Shown in pieces: positions 1 through 6,283 of a stretch of 12,087 nucleotides of DNA (positions are counted from its first letter, which is position 1; the number at the start of each line of letters is the position of its first letter). Made by a program: the position numbers and the translations under genes. Under the pieces are notes generated by a model, which saw nothing but the letters and a program-made list of their open reading frames with translations, was not told where the DNA came from and searched no databases. Source of the stretch: DASPXY01 sp038227745 (GTDB taxonomy: Bacteria; Planctomycetota; Planctomycetia; Gemmatales; Gemmataceae); NCBI GenBank assembly GCA_038227745.1, contig JBBRPS010000262.1:1-12087 (forward strand), in the 5' to 3' direction.

Positions 1-60
1 CTCGGCGCGGCTTTCCCTTTGTTTCTTTTTTTCCCGCGCCCCGCGGCAATAGAGCAAAAG

Positions 61-88
61 AAAACGGTAAAGCGGCGCCGCGCGCCGC
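61..88 (-). terminator. Rho-independent-like terminator after the moeA unit
   Basis: A perfect 7-bp G+C stem (72-78 pairs with 82-88, loop CGC at 79-81) starts 12 nt beyond the TAA stop of the 661-aa MoeA gene, reading on the minus strand. It is followed by the T-rich run TTTACCGTTTTCTTTT, which continues to about 56. Stem plus interrupted U-tract fits an intrinsic terminator, although the first three T residues are broken by ACCG, so efficiency is uncertain. Confidence 0.6.
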
Positions 89-99
89 ACTCCAAAGCC

Positions 100-2085
100 T
101 TAGTCGAGAAGGAACCCCATCCCCTTCAGCGCCGCGCGCGTGTCGGGGCTGGCCAGCACTTCGCGGAAGGCCCGCACCGCGGGCCGCTCCCGCCGCGCCA
201 CCGGCACGGCGAAGTCGTAGTGCTCCTCCTGGAAGGGCAGGAACCCCAGCCCGGTGTCGCGGGCCACGGTGGAGATGGCGACGCCCCAATCGGCGCGGCC
301 CTGCGCCACGGCGGCGGCGACGGCGTTGTGGGAGCGGGCCTCGGCGGTATGGCCGGACGGACGCGCGCCGCCAAGCAGCCGGTCGATGAGCAGGCGGGTG
401 CCGCTGCCGCGGTTGCGGTTGATGATCGCGCAGTTTGGGTCGGCCAGCGCCTGCCGCACTGCTTCCTCCAGCCCCCGCCCGGCGAAGCGGGGATCGCCCG
501 GACGGAAGACGATGCCCTGCACGCGGCGGTAGCCGGGGAGCAGTTCCAGCCCGGGGGTCAGGTAGGGCCGGTTGTACTCGTGGGTGCGCGGGTCGAGGAG
601 GTGGATGCCGGCGAGGTCGCACTCGCCGCGGCGTGCCGCCTCCAGGCCGCCAGTGCTGCCGACGGCGAGGAACTTGCTGCGGAAGCCGCGCTCTTGCAGG
701 CGGCCGAGGAGGTAATCCAGGCCGACGCAGTGACTGCCGATCACGACCAGGTCGGCGAGGCGCAGGCCGCGACTCAGCAGGTGGACGTCCACGACGACCC
801 CCGCCTCGACGTATTCCTGCTGCCGTGGGATGATGACGAACCCGTCCGCCCGGCTGAACGCCGTCACCGAGCCGGAGCCTTTTCCCATCGGGTAAGCGAT
901 GAGTTCCTCGGACCGCGGGACGGAAGGCCCAGGGGGTGCGACCCCTGGGCTTGAATGGGCCGCGACGAGGCCGACGAGGAGATACTCCGTGCGGCCGCGC
1001 TCGGAGTTGACGCGCATCGGCAGGCGGGCGCGGACAAGGCCGGCGGGGTCCTCGGGACGCCCGGCGAGGGCGCGGATGACCGGGGCGACGAACTCATGGA
1101 ACGTGAAGATCGCCGACGTGGGGAAGCCCGGGAGGATCACCACAGGCACCACCCTCTCGCCGCGGCGCGTGGCGGCCAGGCACAGCGGCTTGCCCGGCTT
1201 GAGGGCGACGCCGTGTGCCACGATCCCCGGTGACCCCAATTCGCCCACGACGTGGTATGACAGGTCGCCCTCGCCCTTGGAAGTGCCGCCCGAGAGCAGG
1301 ACGACGTCACATTCCAGGGCACGGCCCAGCGTGGCGGCCAGGGCGTCGCGGTTGTCGGGGACGATGCCGAGGGGGACCGGCTCACCGCCCAGTTCGCGGA
1401 CGGCGTCGGCGAGGACGGTCGCGTTACTGTCGTAGACCAGGCCGGGGCGCATCGACTCACCGGGGGCGATTAGCTCGTCGCCGGTGGAAACGATGGCGAC
1501 GCGCGGCCGGCGCACCACGCGGACGCGCGGCACGCCGAGGGCCGCCAGCACGCCCGTCTCGCGCGACGTGAGCAGGTCGCCGCGGCGCAGCACGGTCTCG
1601 CCGCGGCCGATGTCTGTGCCGGCGTAGGTCAGGTTCGCCGCGGGGGTCACCGGTCGGCGCACCAGCAGAGACGCCTCCTCCGACTCGGTGTGCTCGACCA
1701 TGACGATCGCGTCGGCGCCGCGCGGCACGACGCCCCCGGTGGCGATCACGGTGGCCGTCCCCGGCAATACGGGGAACTGTGGCAGCACGCCGGTCGCCAG
1801 CACCTCCCCCGTCAGCCGTAGGACGCGCGGCCCCTCCTCGCTGGCGCCGAACGTGTCCTCGGCGCGGACGGCGAACCCATCCACGTTGGAGCGGTCGAAG
1901 CCGGGGACGTCCACGGGCGCGACCACGTCCTCGGCGAGGACACGCTGCAGCGCCTCGCTCAGGGCGACGTCCTCCGCCGCCAGGGGCCGCAGGTCGAGGG
2001 CAGCGCGGAAGCGGCGCTCGGCCTCGTCGCGGTCGATCACTTGCAGGAACTGCTCTTGTTTCACGTCGTTGGTCCGTCGTGCCAC
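100..2085 (-). CDS. MoeA molybdotransferase fused to a PBP-like (molybdate-binding-type) domain
   Basis: This 661-aa cytosolic protein joins a complete MoeA module (about residues 10-440) to a C-terminal periplasmic-binding-protein-like domain (about 446-661). MoeA proteins insert molybdate into adenylated molybdopterin, the last step in making molybdenum cofactor. Visible MoeA motifs are NVDGFA (67-72), TGDE (201-204), DSN (219-221), SGGTSKGEGD (265-274) and KPGKP (296-300); LPGFPTSA (318-325) replaces the usual LPGNPVSA. The C-terminal domain has the family signatures RGECDLAGIHLLDP, NRNRGSGTR (556-564) and SHNAVAAAVAQGRADWG (585-601). There is no signal peptide, so the binding domain should act inside the cell. 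The start is GTG at 2085, only 3 bp beyond the upstream moeA stop, which implies cotranscription. No clear Shine-Dalgarno is seen, and the in-frame GTG at 2064 is an alternative start. The same fusion is known in other bacteria and archaea; its ligand is inferred. Confidence 0.92.
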   Translation of the reverse strand: MARRTNDVKQEQFLQVIDRDEAERRFRAALDLRPLAAEDVALSEALQRVLAEDVVAPVDVPGFDRSNVDGFAVRAEDTFGASEEGPRVLRLTGEVLATGVLPQFPVLPGTATVIATGGVVPRGADAIVMVEHTESEEASLLVRRPVTPAANLTYAGTDIGRGETVLRRGDLLTSRETGVLAALGVPRVRVVRRPRVAIVSTGDELIAPGESMRPGLVYDSNATVLADAVRELGGEPVPLGIVPDNRDALAATLGRALECDVVLLSGGTSKGEGDLSYHVVGELGSPGIVAHGVALKPGKPLCLAATRRGERVVPVVILPGFPTSAIFTFHEFVAPVIRALAGRPEDPAGLVRARLPMRVNSERGRTEYLLVGLVAAHSSPGVAPPGPSVPRSEELIAYPMGKGSGSVTAFSRADGFVIIPRQQEYVEAGVVVDVHLLSRGLRLADLVVIGSHCVGLDYLLGRLQERGFRSKFLAVGSTGGLEAARRGECDLAGIHLLDPRTHEYNRPYLTPGLELLPGYRRVQGIVFRPGDPRFAGRGLEEAVRQALADPNCAIINRNRGSGTRLLIDRLLGGARPSGHTAEARSHNAVAAAVAQGRADWGVAISTVARDTGLGFLPFQEEHYDFAVPVARRERPAVRAFREVLASPDTRAALKGMGFLLD

Positions 2086-2088
2086 ACT

Positions 2089-3342
2089 TTACGGACGGTC
2101 GTACAGCAAGACTTCGACTTCCTCGCCCGCCGCGTGGCCCTCCGAGTCGCCGGGGACCAGCACGAAGCCGTCCGCGCGCGTGGTCGAGCTCAGGATCGAG
2201 GCGCCGCTCACCGCCAGCGGCTCCACGCGCCCGGCGGCCACCTGCACGCGGACGTAATCGACCCGCCCCACCACCGAGGCGATCTTCCGCGCCAGCGGCA
2301 GCCGCACCGAGCGGTAGGGCAGGCTGCGCTCACGCCCTCCCAGGCCGCGCACCGCCCGGGACGCGAACAGGTCATAGGCGCAAAGACAGGAGACCGGGTT
2401 CCCAGGCAGCAGAAACACCGGCCGCCCGCCCAGGAGGAAGCCCACACCCGTCGGGCTCGCCGGCCGCAGCGCGACACCGTGGACACTCAACTCGCCGACT
2501 TCGGCGAGGAGGCGCGGCGCGTGGTCCTCCATCCCCACCGACGAGCCGCCCGACACCAGCACGACGTCTTCCGTCGCGGCCAGCAGGGCGGCCCGGACCG
2601 TCTCGGGGCGATCCGGGATCAGCTGCGCCTCCGAGGGGATGCCGCCGTCACGCCGCACCAGGGCGGCGAGCATCACCGAGTTGCTGTCGATGATCTTGAA
2701 CCCCTCGGGCTTCGCCCCACACGGCAGCAACTCGTCGCCGGTGACCAGCAGCGCGACGGAAGGGCGCCGCACGACCAGCACCGGCCCCGCGCCCAGCGAG
2801 GCGAGTACCGCCACGTCCTGCGGCCGCAGCACGCGCCCCGCGCGCAGGACCACGGTCCCCGGCTCCACGTCCTCGCCGCGCCGGCCGACGTGTCGCCCTG
2901 GCGGCACCGGTTCGCGGACGCGCAGCCGGCGGGCGGCGTCCGGCACCTCCTCGGCCGCTTCCGCCTGCAGCACTGCGTCGGCCCCCGCCGGTAGCGGTGC
3001 GCCCGTCATGATCCGCACCGCCTGGCCGGGCTGTACCGTCCCGCCAAAGGGTCGGGCGGGGAAGGAATCGCCGATGACCTCGAACTCCAACGGGTTATAG
3101 GCGTCGCAGCCGAACGTCTCCTCGCCGCGCAGGGCGTAGCCGTCCATCGCCGCCCGGTCGAAGGCCGGCACCGCAACCGCGGCCGTCACGTCCGCGGCCA
3201 GCACCCGGCCTGCCGCCTCACCCAGCCCCGCTGTTTCGGCGGGGAGCGGGCGCACGCGGCCGTCGAGGAGCTGCCACACGGCGCTGACCTCGGTGCGGCT
3301 CTGGAAGCCGCGCATGCGTACGTCGTGGGTGGGTCGGTTCAT
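2089..3342 (-). CDS. moeA: Molybdopterin molybdotransferase MoeA (gephyrin-like)
   Basis: This is a 417-aa MoeA-family protein of normal length, without a fused domain. MoeA uses molybdate to replace AMP on adenylated molybdopterin, giving active cofactor in the cytosol. Motifs are in the expected order: FDRAAMDGYA (61-70), MTGAPLPAGADAV (112-124), GEDVEPG (156-162), TGDEL (201-205), DSN (219-221), SGGSSVGMED (264-273) and LPGNPVS (312-318). Residues 292-299 read LRPASPTG where classical MoeA has the lysine-bearing KPGKP motif, so basic residues of the active-site loop are replaced. The reading frame stays open to an ATG at 3420, but those 26 extra residues are Pro/Arg-rich and unlike MoeA, and a promoter-like pair lies just upstream of them. 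I therefore chose ATG 3342, where MNRPTHDVRMRGF begins. The ATG at 3315 is also possible. It is first in a unit with the fused MoeA. Confidence 0.92.
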   Translation of the reverse strand: MNRPTHDVRMRGFQSRTEVSAVWQLLDGRVRPLPAETAGLGEAAGRVLAADVTAAVAVPAFDRAAMDGYALRGEETFGCDAYNPLEFEVIGDSFPARPFGGTVQPGQAVRIMTGAPLPAGADAVLQAEAAEEVPDAARRLRVREPVPPGRHVGRRGEDVEPGTVVLRAGRVLRPQDVAVLASLGAGPVLVVRRPSVALLVTGDELLPCGAKPEGFKIIDSNSVMLAALVRRDGGIPSEAQLIPDRPETVRAALLAATEDVVLVSGGSSVGMEDHAPRLLAEVGELSVHGVALRPASPTGVGFLLGGRPVFLLPGNPVSCLCAYDLFASRAVRGLGGRERSLPYRSVRLPLARKIASVVGRVDYVRVQVAAGRVEPLAVSGASILSSTTRADGFVLVPGDSEGHAAGEEVEVLLYDRP

Positions 3343-3429
3343 CGGGAGTGCCCGGGTCGGCGGGTGGGCTGGCGAAGGTCTCCCGGTCCGTCCGGCCCGG
3401 AAGACACGCACACGCGGCAACGTAGGGGT

Positions 3430-3458
3430 ATCCTACAAGCCTCGCGCAGCCCGCTCAA
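3430..3458 (-). promoter_or_regulatory. Sigma70-like promoter candidate for the moeA unit
   Basis: On the minus strand, TTGAGC (3453-3458, 4 of 6 matches to the -35 consensus) is followed after exactly 17 bp by TAGGAT (3430-3435, 4 of 6 matches to the -10 consensus). Transcription would begin near 3423, giving a leader of about 80 nt before ATG 3342. The -10 lies in a small inverted repeat (GTAGG ... CCTAC, about 3422-3435). This is a consensus match only. Confidence 0.45.
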
Positions 3459-3494
3459 GCAACGCGGCCGGCAAACCCATCAGAGCCAGCCTCA

Positions 3495-3512
3495 CCGGCG
3501 CTTTCGCGCCGG
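3495..3512. repeat. Intergenic hairpin, CCGGCGC stem
   Basis: A perfect 7-bp inverted repeat with loop TTTC lies between the two divergent promoter candidates. Neither strand has a T-run after it, so it is unlikely to be a terminator. It resembles the short G+C-rich intergenic palindromes of high-GC genomes, or could be an operator. Confidence 0.4.
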
Positions 3513-3576
3513 CTTACGCGAGCCGCACAGGCCATCGCGAAACGGGGACGGGACCGCGGCGGCGCGGTGAAATTCA

Positions 3577-3605
3577 TTGATTCAGCGACGTCGCGGACCT
3601 ACGGT
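3577..3605 (+). promoter_or_regulatory. Sigma70-like promoter candidate for the lipoprotein gene
   Basis: TTGATT (3577-3582, 4 of 6 matches) and TACGGT (3600-3605, 3 of 6 matches) are separated by 17 bp, in the most A+T-rich part of this region. A start near 3612 would give a long leader of about 250 nt before ATG 3861. The -10 match is weak. Confidence 0.35.
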
Positions 3606-3616
3606 GTAAGTAGTCT

Positions 3617-3809
3617 GCGGCGAGAACGCCCCGAGTGAACGGGATGGCGCCGCGAGACGCGGATGGTATCCCCCGCCTTCCGGCGCGGGGAGAAGGTCCA
3701 GAGACTTTTCCCCGACCATCCCGCAGGCAAGTCGGTGCTTGCGACCGCAGTCCCCCCGCACGGCTCCCAGGGCAGGTGGTCTCCGCGGTACTCGGTCGGT
3801 CCCCGTGCG
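3617..3809 (+). promoter_or_regulatory. Structured 5' leader, possible cis-regulatory RNA
   Basis: Several stems can form on the plus strand upstream of the lipoprotein gene. GCGGCG (3617-3622) pairs with CGCCGC (3648-3653) around an inner CCCG/CGGG stem. GGATGGT (3661-3667) pairs with ACCATCC (3715-3721), enclosing CCCCGC (3671-3676) with GCGGGG (3685-3690). CGCACGG (3757-3763) pairs with CCGTGCG (3803-3809). A competing pairing of GGGGA (3687-3691) with TCCCC (3709-3713) would break the 3671-3690 hairpin. I do not recognise a known riboswitch class, and high G+C makes chance pairing likely. Confidence 0.3.
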
Positions 3810-3860
3810 CAGGCGAGCCGGTGCGGCTGGCGTGCGCCTGGCTTTTAAGGAGAACTCCCT

Positions 3861-4106
3861 ATGATTTCGCGGCACCTGTTCGCAGGCCTGGCGCTGTGTG
3901 CTGCCCTGTTCGTGACGGGCTGCTCGTGCTGCCATCAAAACCGCTGTCGGCAGACGCCGCCGGTCGCGGTTGCCGCGCCGGGCTGCGCCACCTGCGGCCC
4001 TCCGGGCGCCATCGGCGTCCCGCCGCCCCCGGCCCCGATCGGCGCCGTCCCCCCGACAGGTGCGTTCGGCACCTCCGCCAACGGCGCCGGCGTTCGTTAC
4101 CGTTGA
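3861..4106 (+). CDS. Small Cys/Pro-rich lipoprotein
   Basis: This 81-aa predicted lipoprotein has a basic N-terminus, a hydrophobic segment (about residues 5-18) and the lipobox VTGC (18-21), so Cys21 should be lipid-modified after signal peptidase II cleavage. The mature part is short and low in complexity: a Cys-rich stretch (CSCCHQNRC) then Ala, Gly and Pro-rich sequence with a further CATC pair. No catalytic domain is visible. A strong Shine-Dalgarno AAGGAG (3847-3852) lies 8 nt before ATG 3861, which supports a real gene despite its small size. The next plus-strand gene, also exported, begins 154 bp downstream with a strong hairpin between. Similar tiny Cys-bearing lipoproteins are common in planctomycetes; the function is unknown. 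Confidence 0.75.
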   Translation: MISRHLFAGLALCAALFVTGCSCCHQNRCRQTPPVAVAAPGCATCGPPGAIGVPPPPAPIGAVPPTGAFGTSANGAGVRYR

Positions 4107-4113
4107 GCGCCCC

Positions 4114-4133
4114 CGGCCCGCAAGTTCGGGCCG
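4114..4133 (+). terminator. Hairpin just after the lipoprotein gene
   Basis: A perfect 7-bp stem CGGCCCG/CGGGCCG with a 6-nt loop CAAGTT begins 8 nt beyond the TGA stop. It is followed by CCCTTCTC, which is only weakly T-rich. It may act as a terminator or as a 3' stabilising hairpin. Confidence 0.35.
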
Positions 4134-4166
4134 CCCTTCTCACGATCTAATCGAATGACAGCGCAG

Positions 4167-4205
4167 GCCCCGACACGGCGGCGGAGGACGCCGGGTCGGG
4201 GCTTT
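4167..4205 (+). terminator. Strong hairpin between the two small exported genes (terminator or attenuator)
   Basis: GCCCCGAC (4167-4174) pairs with GTCGGGGC (4195-4202). After one A/G mismatch, CGGCG (4176-4180) pairs with CGCCG (4189-4193) around an 8-nt loop. TTT and then C/T-rich sequence follow. This 13-bp G+C-rich stem ends 55 nt before the next ATG. It could end the lipoprotein transcript or limit readthrough into the next gene. Confidence 0.5.
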
Positions 4206-4260
4206 CCGCTCTCCCGGTCCTCTCCGGGAAGCGCGCTCTTCCTCCCCGGAGGCGCATCCC

Positions 4261-4692
4261 ATGACCCCGCATACCTGGGCGCTCGGCGCGCTGGCGGCGG
4301 GCCTGCTGCTCTGCCCGATGGCGACCGCCCGTGCCGACCGCGTGCGGTTCCATTACCCCGTCACGGCCGTCTGCGTCAACCCCGCACTGGTCCCCGGCGC
4401 GGCGTCGGCCGTCACCGGCGAGCGCGTATCCTACTTCGGGGCGCGCTCCGCGTGTCCCTGCCCGCTGCGGCCGACGTGCATGGTGACGTTCTGCCACCGC
4501 TACAGCGGCGCGAACGTGATCGTGCCGCTGCGCTTGCCCGAGGATACCCCGCTCATCCAGCACCGCGGCGACACGACCCTCTACAACTATGGCAGCTACG
4601 CCGTCGAGGTGACGTTCCTGTCCGACGGCTCGGTGGACGTGGTCTACAACAGCGGCTTCGGCCGGCCGATCAGCTGGTGCCTACAGCCGTGA
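4261..4692 (+). CDS. Small exported protein with six cysteines, function unknown
   Basis: This 143-aa protein has a Sec-type signal peptide: a hydrophobic core at about residues 7-20 and a likely cleavage after ARA (Ala25). The mature part, about 118 residues, has six cysteines (38, 65, 67, 73, 78, 140), an even number that would allow three disulfides in the periplasm. Four of them are clustered in ACPCPLRPTCMVTFC. The second half has alternating polar and hydrophobic residues that suggest beta strands (for example AVEVTFLSDGSVDVVYNS). There is no lipobox or visible catalytic motif, and I do not recognise the family. GGAGG (4248-4252) sits 8 nt before ATG 4261, supporting the start. The stop codon directly abuts the palindrome at 4693-4750. 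Confidence 0.75.
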   Translation: MTPHTWALGALAAGLLLCPMATARADRVRFHYPVTAVCVNPALVPGAASAVTGERVSYFGARSACPCPLRPTCMVTFCHRYSGANVIVPLRLPEDTPLIQHRGDTTLYNYGSYAVEVTFLSDGSVDVVYNSGFGRPISWCLQP

Positions 4693-4750
4693 TAGAACAC
4701 GAAGGACACGGATGGAACGGATCCGTTCCATCCGTGTCCTCCGTGTTCTA
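4693..4750. repeat. 58-bp near-perfect palindrome between convergent genes
   Basis: The left arm (4693-4718) and right arm (4725-4750) are 26 nt each and complementary except at one position, around the loop GGATCC, itself a palindrome. It begins 1 nt after the stop of the 143-aa gene and ends 8 bp before the end of the Gfo/Idh/MocA gene, so transcripts from both sides run into it. There is no T-run, so it is not a textbook intrinsic terminator, but such a hairpin could stop or protect both transcripts. The arms carry the GGACACGGATGG type of sequence that I associate with dispersed intergenic repeats; copy number cannot be judged here. Confidence 0.85.
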
Positions 4751-4758
4751 TTGCTTCG

Positions 4759-6030
4759 CTACACGAAACGAGTGACGCCGGGCATGGCGACGGGCGGCGT
4801 GGCGAGCGTGCCCCACTCGTAGCGCGCCGGCGTCAGGTCTTCGCGCGAGTTCAGCGCCTGCTCCCAGGTGATCTGCTGGCCCGTGTAGCACGCCATGCGG
4901 CCCATGATCGCCATCAGCGTGCTCTTGCACATGTATTCACCGTTGTTCACCGAGCGGCCGTTGCGGATGCTGGCGAACAGCTGGTTGTGCTCTTCCTGAT
5001 AGAAGTCGTTGTCCTTGCCGCGCAGCGACCACGGCTTGGCGGCGGTGATGGCCTGCCGCCGCTCGGAGATCTCGGCGCGGCCGCGACTGCCCATCGCGTA
5101 GACCGTGATGTCATTGCGGCAGCGCTCCTGCTGGCGGCAGTCGCTGTACACCCGAACGCCGTTGGCGTACTCGTACACCACCGAAAAATGGTCGTAAATG
5201 TGGCCGAACTCCGGCCCGGTGCGCACCTGCCGACCGCCCAGGCCGGTGGCGCGCACGGGGTACTGGTCGCGCAGGGCCCAGGCGCAGACGTCGAGGTTGT
5301 GGACGTGCTGCTCGACGTTGAAGTCGCCGGAGAGCCAGGTGAAGTAGTACCAGTTGCGCATCTGCCATTCCATGTCCGACCAGTTCTGCTGCCGCGGGAA
5401 GACCCAGATGCGGCCGCGCAGGTCGTTGGCCTGGAGCGCGACGAGGTCGCCGATGGCGCCGTCATGGACGCGGCGCATCATCTCGCGGTAGGCGGTGGAG
5501 TAGCGCAGGCACAGGCCGGAGACGACGGACAGGTTGCGCCGCCGGGCCTCCTCGCAGGTCGCGAGCACGGCGCGGACGCCGGGGGCATCGACGGCAACGG
5601 GCTTCTCGGCGAAGACGTGCTTGCGGGCCTCGACGGCAGCCCGCAGGTGCAGCGGGCGGAAGTGTGGCGGCGTGCAGAGCAGCACCACATCGACGCCGCT
5701 GGCGATCACATTGCGGTAGGCATCGAAGCCGACGAACTGGCGGGCGGGGGCGACGTCGATCTTGTCGGCGATGGCCTGGTCCTGACGCAGGGTGGTGAGG
5801 CTGCCGTCGAGGCGGTTGCGGAAGGCGTCGCCGAGCGCCCAGAGCTTGACGTTGCGGTCGGCGCGGAGGGCCTGGGAGGCGGCGCCGGTGCCGCGGCCGC
5901 CGCAGCCGATCAGGCCGACCTTGAGGGTGTCGTTGCCCTGGGCGTGGACGCCGGTGGCCTGGAGTGCGGCGGCGACGGCGGCGGATGTTTTCAGGAAATG
6001 GCGGCGTGAGGGGGCGGGAGTGCGGGCCAT
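4759..6030 (-). CDS. Tat-exported Gfo/Idh/MocA family oxidoreductase
   Basis: This 423-aa protein is a probable NAD(P)-dependent oxidoreductase acting on a sugar or sugar derivative outside the cytoplasm. The N-terminus carries a twin-arginine signal, SRRHFLK (8-14), a hydrophobic stretch and a likely cleavage after VHA (28-30). The Rossmann fold starts with KVGLIGCGGRGTG (37-49); TPPHFRP (120-126) and the family's EKP motif (142-144) follow. WLSGDFNVEQHVHNLD (232-247) matches the conserved C-terminal domain region seen in planctomycete members. An ATG farther upstream at 6144 is in frame, but ATG 6030 has AGGAGA 7 nt before it and puts the Tat motif at the correct place. The protein appears monocistronic and ends facing the palindrome at 4693-4750. 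Substrate is not predictable; the cofactor may be tightly bound as in exported relatives. Confidence 0.93.
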   Translation of the reverse strand: MARTPAPSRRHFLKTSAAVAAALQATGVHAQGNDTLKVGLIGCGGRGTGAASQALRADRNVKLWALGDAFRNRLDGSLTTLRQDQAIADKIDVAPARQFVGFDAYRNVIASGVDVVLLCTPPHFRPLHLRAAVEARKHVFAEKPVAVDAPGVRAVLATCEEARRRNLSVVSGLCLRYSTAYREMMRRVHDGAIGDLVALQANDLRGRIWVFPRQQNWSDMEWQMRNWYYFTWLSGDFNVEQHVHNLDVCAWALRDQYPVRATGLGGRQVRTGPEFGHIYDHFSVVYEYANGVRVYSDCRQQERCRNDITVYAMGSRGRAEISERRQAITAAKPWSLRGKDNDFYQEEHNQLFASIRNGRSVNNGEYMCKSTLMAIMGRMACYTGQQITWEQALNSREDLTPARYEWGTLATPPVAMPGVTRFV

Positions 6031-6224
6031 GGCGGAGTCTCCTATTCGGGAGGACCGGCCCGCCGCACCAGCAGCGAGCCTTGTGGACTGAGACCCAGCG
6101 TAACGGATCCACGCCTGACGGGTATTGTTTTTTCCTCCTCGCACTGCAATCCCTGGATCGCCGTGGGCCGCCGGTGTCCCCGGAGCAGGTTAGAGCGGAT
6201 CACAAAATGGATGGCGCACGCCCC

Positions 6225-6283
6225 GTAGGACGGCTCTCCCGAGCCGTCCTACCTTTCCGGACGGCTCAGGAGAGCCGTCCTAC
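6225..6283. repeat. Paired palindromic repeat (GGACGGCTC family)
   Basis: There are two adjacent hairpins of the same sequence type. The first is GTAGGACGGCTC (6225-6236) with its exact complement at 6241-6252, loop TCCC. The second is GGACGGCTC (6259-6267) with GAGCCGTCC (6272-6280), loop AGGA. A 6-bp spacer (6253-6258) separates them. The final CTA supplies the stop codon of the Uma2-type gene read on the minus strand. I associate this motif with intergenic repeats in planctomycete genomes, which needs a genome count. It may also act as a terminator. Confidence 0.85.

Larger units (their letters stand above)
3343..3860. other. 518-bp divergent intergenic region
   Basis: No convincing gene was found between the moeA unit (minus) and the lipoprotein gene (plus). 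Open frames here lack start-site context and read as Arg/Pro-rich translations typical of random G+C-rich DNA. The region holds outward-facing promoter candidates for both sides, an inverted repeat (3495-3501 with 3506-3512, CCGGCGC/GCGCCGG, loop TTTC), and a strongly foldable plus-strand leader from about 3606. No tRNA or recognised riboswitch core was seen by eye. Confidence 0.7.

Noticed and set aside
19..2994. Long plus-strand open frames opposite the two moeA genes (for example 19-954 and 2041-2994)
   Set aside because: They are antisense to well-supported MoeA proteins; their translations are rich in His, Arg, Gly and Ala without domains, as expected opposite G+C-rich codons.
3582..3938. 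118-aa minus-strand frame in the divergent intergenic region
   Set aside because: Arg/Pro-rich translation with no family resemblance; it overlaps the start of the lipoprotein gene, which has a strong ribosome-binding site.
4155..4775. 206-aa plus-strand frame overlapping the 143-aa gene
   Set aside because: It has no ribosome-binding site, is low in complexity and runs through the palindrome; the overlapping 143-aa frame has a signal peptide and GGAGG site.
4987..6009. 340-aa plus-strand frame opposite the Gfo/Idh/MocA gene
   Set aside because: Antisense shadow of a clear oxidoreductase; Val/Gly/Ala-rich with no motif.
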